Shown: positions 10,441 through 23,553 of the stretch, piece by piece | How the letters are laid out: every line of letters begins with the position of its first letter | Position numbering within the stretch: the stretch's first letter is position 1 | DNA from: Pezicula radicicola | Lineage: Eukaryota; Ascomycota; Leotiomycetes; Helotiales; Dermateaceae | Length of the DNA: 64,000 nt | Reading direction: 5' to 3' | Assembly: GCA_003008705.1 (NCBI GenBank) | Contig: PDUO01000004.1 | Coordinates: 62,001-126,000, forward strand | The notes under the pieces: generated by a model | Told to the model about the DNA's origin: nothing | The model's database searches: none | What the model saw: the letters and a program-made list of their open reading frames with translations, nothing else | Position numbers and translations under genes: made by a program

Positions 10441-12210
10441 GTCGTTACAGCGAGGCGTTCGGGGCGAAGTAGCGCAAGGCAGAGCCAGAAGTTTGAGGCT
10501 GACTAGCGATTTTTGATATGCTGTGACAGGTCGACGGTATGCAGAAAAATATGTGCTGAGCAGGAAAACGTCGAAAATTTGAGCGTGGGAGGATGGAAAG
10601 CTATATGCTTCTCGCAGAGTGCAGAGTTGTTGTCGCACATGCAGACCCGTCCTGGCATGGGGCGTTTCGAAGCCTTACACTTGTAGACTTGCAACGCTGC
10701 AGCCCCCTAAACATTGACAGTACCTCTTTTCTGTACAGCAAGACCCAATCAAGAAAATAACTCACCGTTAAGCCTCAGCCTGATTGCAAAGAGCCTGTCG
10801 GACGAACTTGAGAGGGACCTCACCCAGGTTCACTGCCGGGAAATTACCAGAATCTCAGGGTATACCCAGCAATCTCATCGATGTTGCCATTGATAAGTAT
10901 ATGTCGCCGACGCAATTGTGTTTGTTGGATTGATGGAGAGTGGAAAGAAGAAAGAAGAATGAAGATTGCGACGTTGGAGCGTTGGCAGAAAGAGAAGCTT
11001 AGACCTGTTGGAGAAGGCGGTGTACGAGTACAGTACGGAAGGCATATACCCTAGCCTAGGTTAAGATAGACAGGTTACTGCCCCTTTCCTCGTTACCTTC
11101 AACCTCCCTTTGGTCTTACGCTTACGTCCAACCCCAGCAGTATCTTTCGTCTTCTTTTGGTATCCATTTCCTCATGTCCAACGTTCTTGCATCATGGTTG
11201 GCTTTATGTTTCGAGGCCCGGCGTCACCCAGAAAGAGAAATTCACAATCTCTGATGTTTCAAACTCGACAAGCTTACATTTGTGATCTGCAGATCGACGC
11301 TCTCTGATGCCTGTATTGGGATCTTCACGCTGCTGGTGCTGCCCTTTCCTTCACCACGCATCATGGAAGCTACGCCGCTACCACGGGTGTGTGTTGCCTC
11401 TTGAACTTGTTCGGTCCGCGGCTGTGGCGGTGAGACCCATTTGACAGCTCCGGCATTGTGGTACACTGGCACCAGTGGTATGAAAGACTCTACAAAGAGT
11501 ATGTACTTCGTACGAAAGCGGAGGCACATCCTGATATTCTTGGGGTTCAGTTACACCAGCATCCCTTGATAACGGTGTAGAAGACGTGCTCGAGGCTCGA
11601 GCATGCAGATATGTATCCGCTCATGGGGACTCGTCAACCAAAAGCCGAGACTTGTACGCTTTCTTAGAGTTCTCATACGGCTGACTCGCAACCTCCAACA
11701 ACCACCTCAGCTACAATGACAACATCTATGTTGTTTTTCAGACAGAATTTGAGGAAATCATGATGGGCGCTTGAAGTCTCAAACCCAAGTTCAAACTCGA
11801 TTGTATCAGACCTATCAGAGGAAGATTCCTAGATATTTACTCTAATTCTTGAGTGATACGCTCGCGCATCTCATTGCCATAGATCCATTATAATTGGGAT
11901 CTACAAACGGGTATCCGCCTAAGGGCTAAGGTCAGTCAAACTGACATCGAGGTCTTGAAGCGGTCCATCAAGCAAGGGCCAACTACATGGGATCTCACCC
12001 AGGGGAGAATAGTCTTTTCACAGTCCTCCAGAAGATTGGCGTTGTATATAACTCCAGACCTCACCCTCCATCTTTCTCACACATCCACTCCAACAACAGT
12101 CACTCCTTTAGATCAGTTGCACACAGTCTTTACATTTTATTCATCCTCATAATTTATAACCCACTCACTTTCAATTTATATCCTCATAGATCAACGTAAC
12201 CTTCTTCAAG
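10441..12210. other. Intergenic region between the zinc-finger gene and a small secreted protein gene
   Basis: No gene recognised. The part adjoining 10441 (to about 11000) is probably promoter and spliced leader of the minus-strand zinc-finger gene. Short overlapping open frames at 11110-11529 on both strands lack domains or consistent coding character. The end of the region holds the promoter of the next gene. Confidence 0.5.
12043..12051 (+). promoter_or_regulatory. TATA box of the small secreted protein gene
   Basis: GTATATAAC lies about 165 bases upstream of the start codon at 12211, followed by a pyrimidine-rich leader. The same arrangement (TATA 140-190 bases before ATG) is seen at the GH28, AA9 and GH12 genes in this window. 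Confidence 0.55.
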
Positions 12211-12885
12211 ATGCAATTCTCAGCTGTCGCCCTTCTCGCTGCCTTGAGCTTCGGCTCTCAGGTTTGCGCTCATCCATTCACCAACGAAAAAGCAGTCCAA
12301 AAGCGTGAAATCATCAGCACTCTCCACTCGAGTGTCACCACCCTCTCAGGCTCCGTTGTAACTGATTTGACCTCCATCAGTACGTTCTTCCTATTTTTGC
12401 ATTATCAGAAGTCTTTTCACTAACACTACCCAGGCTCCACCGTTGCTGGAGACGTCACAACTTCTATCGTCCCTTCAGTCACCAGCAGCCTGGGATCCAT
12501 TGTTGGGTCCCTCATCACCGCAATTTCTGATATTGTCCCAACTGTTACCGGCGCAGTCCTCACCCTCACCGTCGATGAAGTCTCAGGCGTCGCCACCGAC
12601 CTCGGCACACTCAAGGACCTTGTCAGCAACATTGAGACAACCTTGAATGCAACCGTTACTGGAGTCGCCAAAGATACTAAAGTTCTCCTCGCGTCAGAGA
12701 TTGACGCTGTTCTCGTCCTCATCTCACCTCTTGTCACCCCAATCCTCACATTCGTCTCGTCAATTGTCAGCACTTTGGACGGCAATGACAGCGTTGTTTC
12801 TGAGGTCACCAGCCTTGTCACTGAAATCGAGGGTATCGTCGGTGGTCTCGTGTCCCCAGTCACTGGACTGCTCGCTTCCTTGTAG
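12211..12885 (+). CDS. Small secreted Ser/Thr/Val-rich protein, cysteine-free
   Basis: Exons 12211-12379 and 12434-12885; the intron 12380-12433 has GTACGT donor and CAG acceptor and restores the frame. The protein is 206 residues. A clear signal peptide (about residues 1-20) ends in VCA-H, and a dibasic KR near residue 30-35 could be a kexin site. The mature part is almost free of charged clusters and contains no cysteine. It is built of repetitive hydrophobic/hydroxylated segments rich in V, T, S, I and L, with SIV and LTS-like repeats, so it looks amphipathic. It may coat or bind the wall or a surface, in the manner of hydrophobic surface-binding proteins, but no family signature is certain. 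Called as a real gene because of the signal peptide, splice structure and TATA box. Confidence 0.75.
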
Positions 12886-14671
12886 ATGGATCTCTCATTG
12901 ACGATGGAGTGCCTTTCATGATGTTGCTTCGAATGTGATGCAAATTTAGTGGATGGATACCAGGCGTAGCGCAGAGGCGTTAGGATGGGGGATGCATGAT
13001 TCTACCGTGGATATATGTATGATTCCTTGTATTTATTTGATAACAATAATCCAATGAGGATGACCTTTAAGAAGGCGTCTGAATGATGATATCTATATCC
13101 TTTGATTTTAATTTGCCTCACGAAAATTTCCATCGAGATCAAGATGCATAATTATCATAGTTGCATACCTATCCGGACGGATGATTGTATTTCTCTTATG
13201 CAGTCAACATAACCTCTCACAAGCCCGCCTAAACCTGCCACCAATGCAAACTTCCGTACGCTAACCTAGCGCCAGTAAATTTCCTAGCGTGTAGCGTGCA
13301 GCGTGCTTGACCCCTAAATCTCAGGAACGTGAAAAAGAACGTGCCACAGAACCCCTCCACAACACAAAAGAAGAACCTCATCACCGAAGATCTTCCTCTT
13401 GGTACTCCGTTACAGGAAAATTGTGCCGAAAAATTAACTTTCTGACATCGGCATTGCACTGTACTTAGCCTCGGTAGGGTAGCTAATTTTACCTGCAGAG
13501 AGATGACCTCGACTCGTATTGTACTGTACCTTTTTCGTACTGTACAGTACAGTAAAAAGAAAACTTTAATACTAGTTTAGATCCTTACACTCACAGCTGA
13601 CTTACAGCGGGAAACCCAGGTCATCTGTTTATCCCAAATATAGGCGGTTTCCTTCTTGAGATTGATTTGGGAAGATTGCGTTCCTGGCCTAAAAGTACGG
13701 GGGTATGTATACAGCGGCCGTAGCCGTCCTCGCCCTCGCTAATAGATAGTAACGTTTTTTTTTATCACAAGCAAATTGCTACTACTGTAGCTTCCTAGGT
13801 ACTTAATCTCATCTGATAACCTAATCCCAGTAATACCGTCTGCAGTCTGGAGGAGACGTCCATGAACTTCCCCGCTTCATTGATAGAAAGGATGATCGAT
13901 CGCTTTTGGTGATCTTGGCTGTTGATCACGATGTACGAGTACCGGTTTAAGTAAGAATTTACTGTGAGAAAACTTTAATGTTCCATGTAGGTTACAGTAG
14001 GGCAGGTCTGGCCATTTATGCATGAGGATAATTAGATTATTTAGATTATTAAGGAGGTGGGGGGGAGTTGGTTGGTTAGTAGTTTCCTTTAAAGGCTTGG
14101 TTTTTGAGGGAGGGGTTTTGTGTTGTTTGTCTACATATGCTATGTTAGAAGTCCTACGCAAGCTCCCTTTGGAAATCACCGTTAAACAGTCAGTTAACAT
14201 AGTGAATTGCAGAAGTGGGTGGTGAACTTTACCGGTAACTAGGTGGGAAACGGCCAGCTTACATACATGATTTCTAGGTGCAATAATTCCTCAATTCGAG
14301 GTATCGCATTTATCACGCTATATCCACCATTTATAGAACTAAATCCTTAGTTTTCAGCCGCACTTAGGAGATGATGACATAACAAAAGAGTTAAAAATTA
14401 CAAGTGCCAGCCAATTTTCCTGTCAGGTGCCCATATTACTATAAGTACCAGTACACCGGTATACACTACGAGTAAATAAGTGGGGAACCGTCTGCCAAAT
14501 ACTTATTCAAGTCGAGGTCCACTTTACTAAATTACGAACATCGTCCATTGGGCCGGATCTTTTTCTTTAACTCAGAAACCAGAAAGGCTAAAGCTCTTTG
14601 CTTTCCCTGTCTTCCCATCTTTCATCAGCCTCTCAACCATATCATCACTCGTTTTCCTGGTTAAGCCGAAG
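12886..14671. other. Intergenic region, no gene seen
   Basis: About 1.8 kb without a supported gene. It includes a GT-rich tract (14040-14120) and six more TACWGTA palindromes, four of them packed at 13522-13554. The last 150 bases are the likely promoter and leader of the GMC oxidoreductase gene. Confidence 0.55.
13522..13554. repeat. Cluster of four TACWGTA palindromes
   Basis: TACTGTA at 13522 and 13538, and TACAGTA at 13543 and 13548. The last three overlap end to end to form a longer near-perfect inverted repeat. Further copies lie at 13783 and 13993. Confidence 0.6.
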
Positions 14672-16806
14672 ATGGTGTTGCTACGTTCTTTAGCTCTGTT
14701 TGGTTTTTTGGCCGCACCAATCTTTGCGTATGTAACTATTCCCCAGATATACTAAGTTCGAGCGAGACAAAAAAGAATTTCTGGCTGATTTATTTAAGCA
14801 CTGCGGCACCACCCAAAGTTGGAAACCATGAATATCTTTCCAAACGTCAAACCAACACAACAGAAAGCTCTACCTCTAACACGACATGGTTAGAAGACTA
14901 TGAGTATGTTGTTGTTGGCTCCGGTGCTGGGGGTGGTCCTTTGGCCTCAAGACTTGCTATTGCTGGCTACAAAGTTCTTTTGATCGAAGCCGGAGACAAC
15001 CAAGGAGATGCACTCGAAGCCCAGATCCCTGGCTTATCTCTACTAGCAACAGAGTACACTCCCATGACGTGGGATTACTTTGTCCAGCATTACGACAACC
15101 AAACAGAGCAAGAACTAGACTCCAAGATGGTCTGGGAAAACAGTGATGGCAGTTTATATGTCAACAATCAAGGTGGAAGTCCTGCACCTGACGCCACGCC
15201 ACTTGGTATCCTCTACCCAAGAACCGGCACTCTTGGAGGTTGCGGAATGCACAACGCTATGATCATGATCTATCCTCATGAAAGCGACTGGACAAACATT
15301 GCCACCATTACTGGAGATGACACTTGGGCTCCAGATAACATGAGGACGTACTTTGAAAGACTCGAGCGCAACCGTTACATACCGACTAGCATTGTTGGCC
15401 ATGGATTTGATGGCTGGCTTGAAACTAGTCTTACTGATATACGACTTCTCTTCCAAGATAGCAAGCTCTTATCACTTGTTATTGCGGCAGCTAGGGCTTT
15501 AAGTGGAGGACTTCTTGGCAGTATCGTTGGACCTGTTCTTAACCTGGCAGAAGTCTTAACTCTCGATATTAATAGCGGTCTACCTGGTCGGGATTCCATT
15601 ACCGGACTCTACCAAGTTCCAATCTCTGTCACCAACGACAACAAATATCGAAACGGCCCTAGAGAGTTTATCTTGGAGACTGCTAATGCTGTGAACGATG
15701 ACGGCTCAAGAAAATATCACTTAGATATCGCACTCAATACCCTTGTCACTAACGTCAGATTCTCCCCAAATGAAACCACACCACAAGCTACCGGAGTCGA
15801 CTTCATGACCGGCCAGAGTCTCTACCGTGCAGACCCTCGCTCAGGTACAGCAATACCAACCGGATACGGCAGTGTAAACGCAACACGAGAAGTAATATTA
15901 TCAGCCGGAGCATTCAACACACCACAACTCCTAAAACTAAGCGGTATAGGACCCAAAGCCGAACTCGACAGCTTCGGAATCCCCGTAATCGTTGATCTCC
16001 CAGGCGTCGGTACAAATCTCCAAGATCGCTACGAAACAACTGTCGCAGGCAAAAGTCCCACCAATTTCACAATCACAGAAGATTGTACCTTCCTAAACAC
16101 AACCAATGACCCATGTCTTGAACAATGGAAAAACGGTGATGCCTTAACTGGTAAAGGTGTATATGGTTCAAACGGAATCTCTATTGCTGTTGTTGAGAAA
16201 TCAAGTGCTGCAGCCGAAGAAGACGATCCTGATCTCCTTATCACAGGAGCACCAGCAAATTTCGTTGGTTATTACCCAGGCTATGCGAATCGAGCACTCT
16301 CAGATGCAAAACATTGGGTATGGATAGTCCTAAAGGCACACTCACGCAACAACGCCGGAACCGTAACTCTCAAATCTACCGATCCCCGCGATACACCCGA
16401 CATTCATTTCCGCTCCTTCTCAGTAGGCGGAGATCTAGACGTCCAAGCTGTATACGAAGGAATGGAATACGGAAGACGAGCCTTCTCAGATTTCATACCC
16501 GTAGACGGAACCGATTTCACCGAATCATGGCCCGGAGAATCAACTAATACAGAAGCAGAAATGAAGGATTTTATTAGGAGGGAGGCTTGGGGTCATCATG
16601 CTAGTTGTACTTGTCCCATCGGGGCTGATGATGATGAGATGGCGGTTTTGGATAGTAAGTTTAGGGTTAGGGGGACGAAAGGGTTGAGGGTTGTTGATGC
16701 TAGTGTTTTTCCTAAGATTCCGGGGTTTTATGTTGCGTTGCCTATTTATATTATTAGTGAGAAGGCTGCGGATAGTATTATTGAGGATGCTGTTGCTGGG
16801 ACGTGA
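14672..16806 (+). CDS. Secreted GMC-family FAD oxidoreductase
   Basis: Exons 14672-14727 and 14799-16806; the intron 14728-14798 has GTATGT donor, GCTGAT branch and AAG acceptor. The spliced protein is 687 residues. The first exon encodes a signal peptide (hydrophobic to about residue 19), followed by a KR site that may be processed. The FAD-binding motif VVVGSGAGGGP is near residue 55. Typical GMC features follow: GTLGGCGMHNAM, the signature SAGAFNTPQLLKLSGIG, and near the C-terminus HHASCTCPIG with the catalytic His region and LRVVDASVFPKIPG. The family includes glucose, alcohol, aryl-alcohol and choline oxidases and dehydrogenases. The substrate cannot be assigned; H2O2 production outside the cell is plausible. 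The final 240 bases (from about 16560) switch abruptly to G+T-rich sense-strand composition with the frame intact. Confidence 0.9.
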
Positions 16807-19480
16807 GACTTGAGTAATTTGGTTCTTGGTGTTTGGAATTGAAAGGAGGGTTGGTTGTATAATTGTTACTTTTTAATCTTATATTAATATAATCTTAATG
16901 AAGTAATTTTTATGGGCAAGTTTTAGTCTAATGTGGATTACTTTCACAGCCTGCATGTAAAAAAAGACTATGTTAAATTAAATCAAATTAGAAACCTGAA
17001 TCAAGTTGAGTTACGAAAGTTATGTTAGCTGCGTAGCAGTGTCACACACAGAGAGAGATATCACTACATTATCTTTACTCCAGAAGAACTATTAAAAACA
17101 CAAGTATACAAAGCCTCCAAAATTCCAGCAAGATTCCACTCTGTCTCATTTATACATAAATTCATATATGCATTAGCAAAAAAGAAGTTAAGACATGAAA
17201 ATCCACTAAATCTTCCAAATCCGCCCAAGAACTTCCTCGAAGATAAATACTAGGAGGGAGGTGAGTTTAGCCAGCTCAATTCTTCATAGTCAGCTTCTCA
17301 TCTGTCTCTCGTAGCAACCTTAAACCATAACTTCACAGGACACTGCAAGAGCTTTATGTCGCTTATAAACTAAACAAATCAATCGTTGTCAACTCGCGAT
17401 GAATTGTCATGTAGATATCTGTTGTTATATACCAAGATTAGGCGAGCAGGATATCTGATTTTTCTATTTTGAGGTTTTAAATCAGTTCCTTCTGGTTGTT
17501 GTCTGTCGTATAGAGGGGAGTCTAGATTGTGGAGTTGTAAATGCTTGGGTTTGGATTAAGGGAGCATGTGGGCTTAAAGTATAAGAAGTGGAGTTTGGAA
17601 TGTTTGCGGGTTTGAGATTGGGATTGAGGTTAGTTTGCGTTCTGTGGTTTTGTTTTGGTAATAGGATACAAAGTATCTATCTGTGACTAAATAGACATAG
17701 TATTTTTGAGCTCTTTCTCTTGAATTCTCTGAAATAAACAATAGTTACAAGGCTCTAAAGACCGTAAGGGTCCACAGGAGCTTCCCTAACCTATCTCCAG
17801 CACCCCTGAAGGAGCATTCGAAGAAATATTTATAGCCCAATTAAAGGAAAGCTTGAGCTATTCGTGCGTAGCCGGAAATAGGGTTCTATAATTACATTAA
17901 ACTTGAGGAATATTTTTCTTGGCAAGTAAGCGTTATATAACAACAAGTTTGTATGTGCATTTTTTCCCTTTGCCTGTAAGGACTAATTAACAAAGTATTT
18001 TCGAACTTAAAGGCTAAATGTTCTTCTAAATGTGGTAGGCAAGTTTAAACTGTGTTTTGTTGTAGCTAACTGTTGGATATAGGGTCGCCTGGCTTTTGTA
18101 ATTACATCAAGCACCTCTAGTCACAAAAGGGTCTAAAAAAGTATTATTGGCAAGCAACCTTAAGTTATATAGGAAACTTATTACTAAACACAAACATGAT
18201 TTATAATTTAGTCAAAATGAACACTAAGGCTAGTTTACATTCTTTTACTATTGTTTGAGATAGTGCAATGTTTAGGTAGAATTCAAGTATACACTTGTTA
18301 CGTTTGAAAAGATCAGGTACGCATTTTATCAACAACAAAGGCAAATTTTCTCTTCTTAACAGCTAATGTTTTTTTACCGCTGCTAGATATAATAATGCTA
18401 CTACTCTACCTTTTTACTTTCTAAGAAGTTAACAGAGTAAATCTAGGTGCTGTTCCTCTTCTTGGTGTTTCCTACGCTATGATCAAGTGCTGTAAGATTC
18501 TTGTTTCATATAACAGCAACCACTCTAGTGACAATAGCAACAAAGTTCGCGTTAGTATCAACCTGATCCCTTTAGTAAGATAGTTACAGATGCCAAAGAA
18601 ATTTTAGACAGATTCTGTTTGTCTGAGCATAAGAGTGTCTCTCTTATTAAATCGAGTCTCTCCTACTCTGTCTATAATATTCGGGGTATTTTTGATCAGG
18701 TTGAACAATGCATTAATATTAGGTTTGGTAGGAAGTGTACACCAACACCTTGATCTTTTCTCACACCTACCTTTGCTGAACTTGAGATAGACTACTTCTT
18801 TTTCAACAGTGAGATTTCTCAGTGTTCTAGTAGAAAAAATTGTACATTTATCTAGAACTGTAAGTATTGTATTATAAGTATTGTATCTTAGTGGACTTAT
18901 CAATGGTTCGAAACCTAGCAAGTTAGTTTCCGAGAATTTGGGTGGTCTGCCTCGCTCGCGCAGGCCGATGCTGTGCCTCTTGCCATAGCCGACCGCAAAT
19001 GCGACCGTAAGCGCCTAACGCCCCTATGCACAAGGCTGCACACCTTGAAATCGAACCAGAATCTACACATGATGGAATAAAAGCTGAAATTTTTTGCCAC
19101 GCTATAGGAGTGGCTCAGCGGACTCACGGTTTGTAAGTGTTAATGTGTCATGTGATCCAACACCACCGCTGGGAGGTCGGCGCTGATAAAAGAGTGTGGC
19201 AGGCAAGGACTAGTATACCTTGACAAAGTCAGGTATCAAATCATTTTTTATGGAGTCACCGAGAGACTGGTGTTTGTACCGTTGTGCTGGGTCGAGTTAT
19301 TGCGAAGTGTTGTTGGTTGGGCGGATTTGCTCGCTTAATGCATGAATGAAGGCCGAGGCTGAGTATTCAGAACAACACTCCGAGAGTACATAACACAAGA
19401 CCAAGTACTTTAGATACTAAGAGTCTATCTTCTATCATACGTCTTGCAGGACTACACGTCGTGGGTGTAACCTTTTCGAC
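16807..19480. other. AT-rich gene-empty region
   Basis: About 2.7 kb of AT-rich DNA. No gene is supported; a 105-codon minus-strand open frame at 18604-18921 has no recognisable domain. A small GC-richer island at about 18930-19200 interrupts it; this island contains tRNA-box-like strings but no foldable tRNA. The overall TA-rich composition would fit DNA aged by repeat-induced point mutation, which was not measured. Confidence 0.5.
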
Positions 19481-20497
19481 ATGCCCATCGCTGAATCCTC
19501 AGGAGGAACTCCTCCAACCTCTTCACTTACCCCACCAAAATTTGAGAAGCCCGCAGCCAATCCAGCAGATTTGTGTGCAGGCTGTATTGTCTGGCTCCCT
19601 AGGAAATCTCACTGTTGGCCAACGGTCATACGATGCACTCGATCACCGGAATGCTGCGGGAATCAAGAGCTGGACAATAGAGGTTACAATCATCCTGTTA
19701 TTGTCTTGCAGATTCGACAGAAAGTGGGCAGTGATATATTGGCAGACTTGGAGTGTGTCATTGCAGGCGTAGGTTTTCTCCTAATTTTAACAGAAATTGG
19801 CCTAACTAACAGTACTTTGGGTCTCTAGATTACATCCTTTGGTAGTCTGGACATCGAAACATACGCCCAACTCCATGATTTTGGAACAAGAACAGATATC
19901 CAGTTCTCCGTGCCAATTAGACATCGAACTTCAGAGCCCGGGTTGATTCTAGAAAGCGGCAAAGAGCTACAGAAACAGTCTTATATTCTCTGCCAACATA
20001 TTTATACCGTACCTGTTTCTCTACTTCGTACATTCGGACCCCATCACAGAAGAGCTTATAAGCTCCGACTCGAGGAATATAACTACAAAGCTTTGATGAA
20101 AGGACTTCGCTTAGAACCAGATATCTTCGTGTCTACGAATCAGTTGTGGGAAACTGCGCAGTGGAGACTTGAGGCTTTACGCCTTAGTGGTAATATAGCG
20201 GTTGTCAACGAGGGGTTCGGAAATTATTCACAGCCAGTATCGGAAAGTCAAAGGTTATATCGGCAAGGTATTGTGGGATCGGCTCCGACGACACTTTTGA
20301 ATCATTCGGCACCTGCTACCTTTGGGTATGGTGCCGTCCCGGCATCAACATATGGATATTATGGTGTAGCTCAACAAGCTATCTCGGACAGAGATAGAGA
20401 TGGCGAGCCGGAGGAAGTCCCATCATTTGTGAAACTTCTCTTGGTAGTTGCTGTAGCAGGCGTTATAGTGGGTGGTATTTCGTGGTTTCGTAGGTAG
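19481..20497 (+). CDS. Uncharacterised protein with C-terminal membrane anchor
   Basis: Exons 19481-19768 and 19829-20497; the intron 19769-19828 has GTAGGT donor, CTAAC branch and CTCTAG acceptor. The protein is 318 residues. The N-terminal half has a compact Cys-containing motif, ADLCAGCIVWLPRKSHCWP, followed by NHPVIVLQI and, across the intron, ITSFGSLD. It resembles small beta-barrel domains common in fungal proteins of unknown function; this is a pattern impression only. The middle is mixed helical and contains YKLRLEEYNYKAL. A single hydrophobic helix (about residues 295-313) followed by WFRR at the very end suggests a tail-anchored membrane protein facing the cytosol. No enzyme motif is recognised. 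Confidence 0.75.
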
Positions 20498-23400
20498 ATG
20501 TTAGAATTGTTGGGATGTTTTGGATTTTCGATTGGGAGTTGATTGTGCGGCTTGTATGTGGGCTTGAGGAATCTGTAACGCATTCTTCTATACTTCTATA
20601 GATTGCCGTACCAGCCACGTTGCTGTATATAAGAGTCTTAAACAGCTACATGGGATTATTTTCTACTTGAATAAGTAACTCATTTTTGAGATATTTGACG
20701 TAAAATATTCTCTTCTACGTATACACAAACCTATGACATTAGTAGATGGCAGAGTTTGATGGCGGCACAGCAAATTATACCAGTTATCAGTGGAAGGCTG
20801 TGCTTTGGAGTGTTTTCCAAGAAAAGGTTGTCGTTGGAGAAAGTAACTAGACTTTGGCACGTTATGTTGCGACCAACAAAAAATCGCTTAGCAACGCCTT
20901 AAACCACACCTCAGACACAGATCTGTGTGATGATTCACTCAAGGAGCTGAGCGAGACAAAACAATGGTACCTTGAATTAGCCCGTAGTGACTCGAGACGA
21001 GTTTGTTCAAAGCGTCGAATCAAGACGTTTATTGCCAGTATGTTTCTTGTTGTCAGTTTTCTGTCTTTTTAAGATCAAATGACTAACTTAGAGTAAGATT
21101 TACTGAGACTTAAAACATATTATGCTATGCTAGGAAGCGTGGTAGAGATCGTGCCACTTTCATTATTAGTAATAGCATTATATTTTCCCTTCGCACTTTC
21201 CCTTGGAGTTAATCTTCTGTTTTATCTCAACTATAAGCCAATTTCTTTGTGACATGAAGCTACTGCTATTAACACCATTTTATGCTACGGTATTTATTAT
21301 TAAGATTATACATGTTCTTACATAGTGTTTTATAAGGTTTAGCTTAACTTACTGCTGTTAAATCAGGACTCATCTACAGCTCTAGTAAATACAACATAAC
21401 ATGTTAGATATAATTTATTCTACAAATAGCTTAGGAAGCTTGTTTTAACACTTTTTACAAGTAGATCAAATATACCACATTTGTATATCAAGCAAAGTTA
21501 GCTAACACGGATTAGAAGAATAAGTAAACAACTCAAGTCGGATGTGTCTAGTATGCTAAGAGCAAGAATTTGTAAGAATTTATAGCTTTATTTCTTAGTT
21601 GAAAAAGTGCCGCTATCAAACCTTCGAGTTAGCTTTACTAGCAACATCATTATGAATACCTACTACCAAGTAACCCGTATCAACAATATGCACATATTGT
21701 GAGTACAGTACATGGTCCATAAACGTAATCTCAAGAAACAGAAGGTGGAGTGCTTCTCCATTAATCGCAGTTACTAGTGAAGATTAAGTTACTTATACGA
21801 GTGTGTGTTCAACAACAAGTAGAGAAAAATAGATTCAAGTGCTCCTCTTTACGCTGCCTTGAACTTTGTAGACTTTACGCACTGACAAGACTAGAGAAAT
21901 TGACAACAATTTCATAGGAAAATGATTTTTGGGTATTTTAAACAGGTTTAATCTATGAATCTGATTCTTGTAAGTATCTCGACGTGAAAGATTAAATTTC
22001 CAGTTCATTTATTAAGCTGGTTCGGTTTGACTAACAGAACATGTGTTAACCTCCGATCATGCCTATGGTTAACGTGTAAAGGACTTAAATCACCAATCGA
22101 ATTCAAACTTGGGTGGTCTTTAAATAACTAAAATTTATGGACTTAACCCAGAGCTGAACTCACTTGCATGCCAGCGCCTGCGGTGCTATTTTACAAGCTT
22201 CAATTATACCATAAATATACCTCGAGTCTGAATTGTTATTTTCCGTATACACCTGTCTCACTGACTTTCTACACACTAGTGTCTTCTACTATCTAGATCC
22301 ACGTTTCCCGTGTCCATATTTCCTCAACATCTCAGCTGTACCATACCTCTTGCGAACTTTTGGGATTGTGGATGGAGCCTTCTAGAGCTGCACTACAAAC
22401 TCCAATTAAAATAGTCCATAAGACTATGTGCTTCAAAGCCTATACTGGAGCAAAGTCCTTTTTTTAAAGCTACTCACTACATATTGCATTCAACAACGTA
22501 GACTGTAGACTACAGCGATCGACAGCACTAGGAGGAATGACAACACGATCGCAGAAATAAAGTTTTGTATATTTTTAACATTTTTCATCCGTCTGAGTCT
22601 CGGGAGAAAGTACGGGGTTGATTTTAGTTCTTGTAATAAAGAGGTAGTGTCAGCTTTCTCCGGCTCCACCAGCCATGCATTGTTGCTACTGTTGCTGTAT
22701 TACCTTTGAGCGCCTTTATCTCAAGTATAATTAGTTCTTGAAGACCGCTTAGTAAAACGCTAGCAAATTTAGTTGTCACAACTAACAGAAACGCCGACCT
22801 CAAATATTGCAATTTCAGGACTAGATTCTAACTTATTGTAACCTTTCAGGCGCTTAAATCTAACTCCCATTGTTATATATACCTTTCATATCTAACATCG
22901 TAAGAATATCAAATCTATACCTCATGTTCAAATGACACTTGCCTTTAATAATGGATACAACTTCAAAACTCGTGTCTGTATATATTCATATCTACCAAGT
23001 GTTTACCATAATAGACTAATTATCTATAGAAACCAAAAAACCTTCAGTGGAATCTGGTGGTGTTACATCTTTAAATTTAGTAGCAACCTTGATTTGTGTA
23101 ATTGACTCATTTGAGTATGTGTGGAATCATGTTCAGATTGCGATTGGGAGACTTGCCTTCCCTTTTGCTGGCAAAACCAGCCCTCGGACTGTCTTCCTTT
23201 TGCACACCACAGCGTCGTATTTATGGAATGGCTCTTACTGGTTACCTATTTGGACCAAATACCGAGGTTTGGGTTGGCTTGAATCGCTTCACTAATAGCC
23301 GAACCCCTGAGCCCCTTTTCATCGCTAAGTAACCAAGCAAATGCTCTGAATCACCCCACTTTTGGGGGCCAGGTCGGGGAATCCCTGGTACCCAGCGCGC

Positions 23401-23553
23401 CCAGATAGCCAGTGCCACTATCTTTCTTATCCTCTGTCGCCGCTGACTTCTGGAACCTCTAGAAAATACATCACCGCCAACAAGAATCTCCCCCCAATCT
23501 CCCCTCTTCACTCCAACCTCTACCTCAACTCACCCACGCACATAAGCGCAGTT
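20498..23553. other. AT-rich gene-empty region, then promoter of a transcription factor
   Basis: Three kilobases with no supported gene. 20600-22950 is strongly AT-rich with many short stop-interrupted frames. From about 23050 the sequence is GC-richer and probably includes the promoter and 5' UTR of the Zn2Cys6 gene; the open frames at 23047-23332 carry no domain. One TACAGTA palindrome is at 21704. Confidence 0.5.

Noticed and set aside
14941..16806. GMC frame starting at the internal TTG codon
   Set aside because: The FAD-binding glycines and a signal peptide lie upstream and are joined by a clean intron, so the true start is at 14672.
18604..18921. 105-codon minus-strand frame in the AT-rich region
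   Set aside because: No domain, no neighbouring exon and composition like the surrounding non-coding DNA; left unannotated as a gene.
18900..19135. tRNA-like strings (GGTTCGAAACC, TGGCTCAGCGG)
   Set aside because: Box-like motifs occur, but they are on different strands or in the wrong order and spacing, and no cloverleaf with paired acceptor and T stems can be drawn.
23047..23332. Two overlapping plus-strand frames before the Zn2Cys6 gene
   Set aside because: No domain, no splice support; they are probably promoter or 5' UTR sequence.
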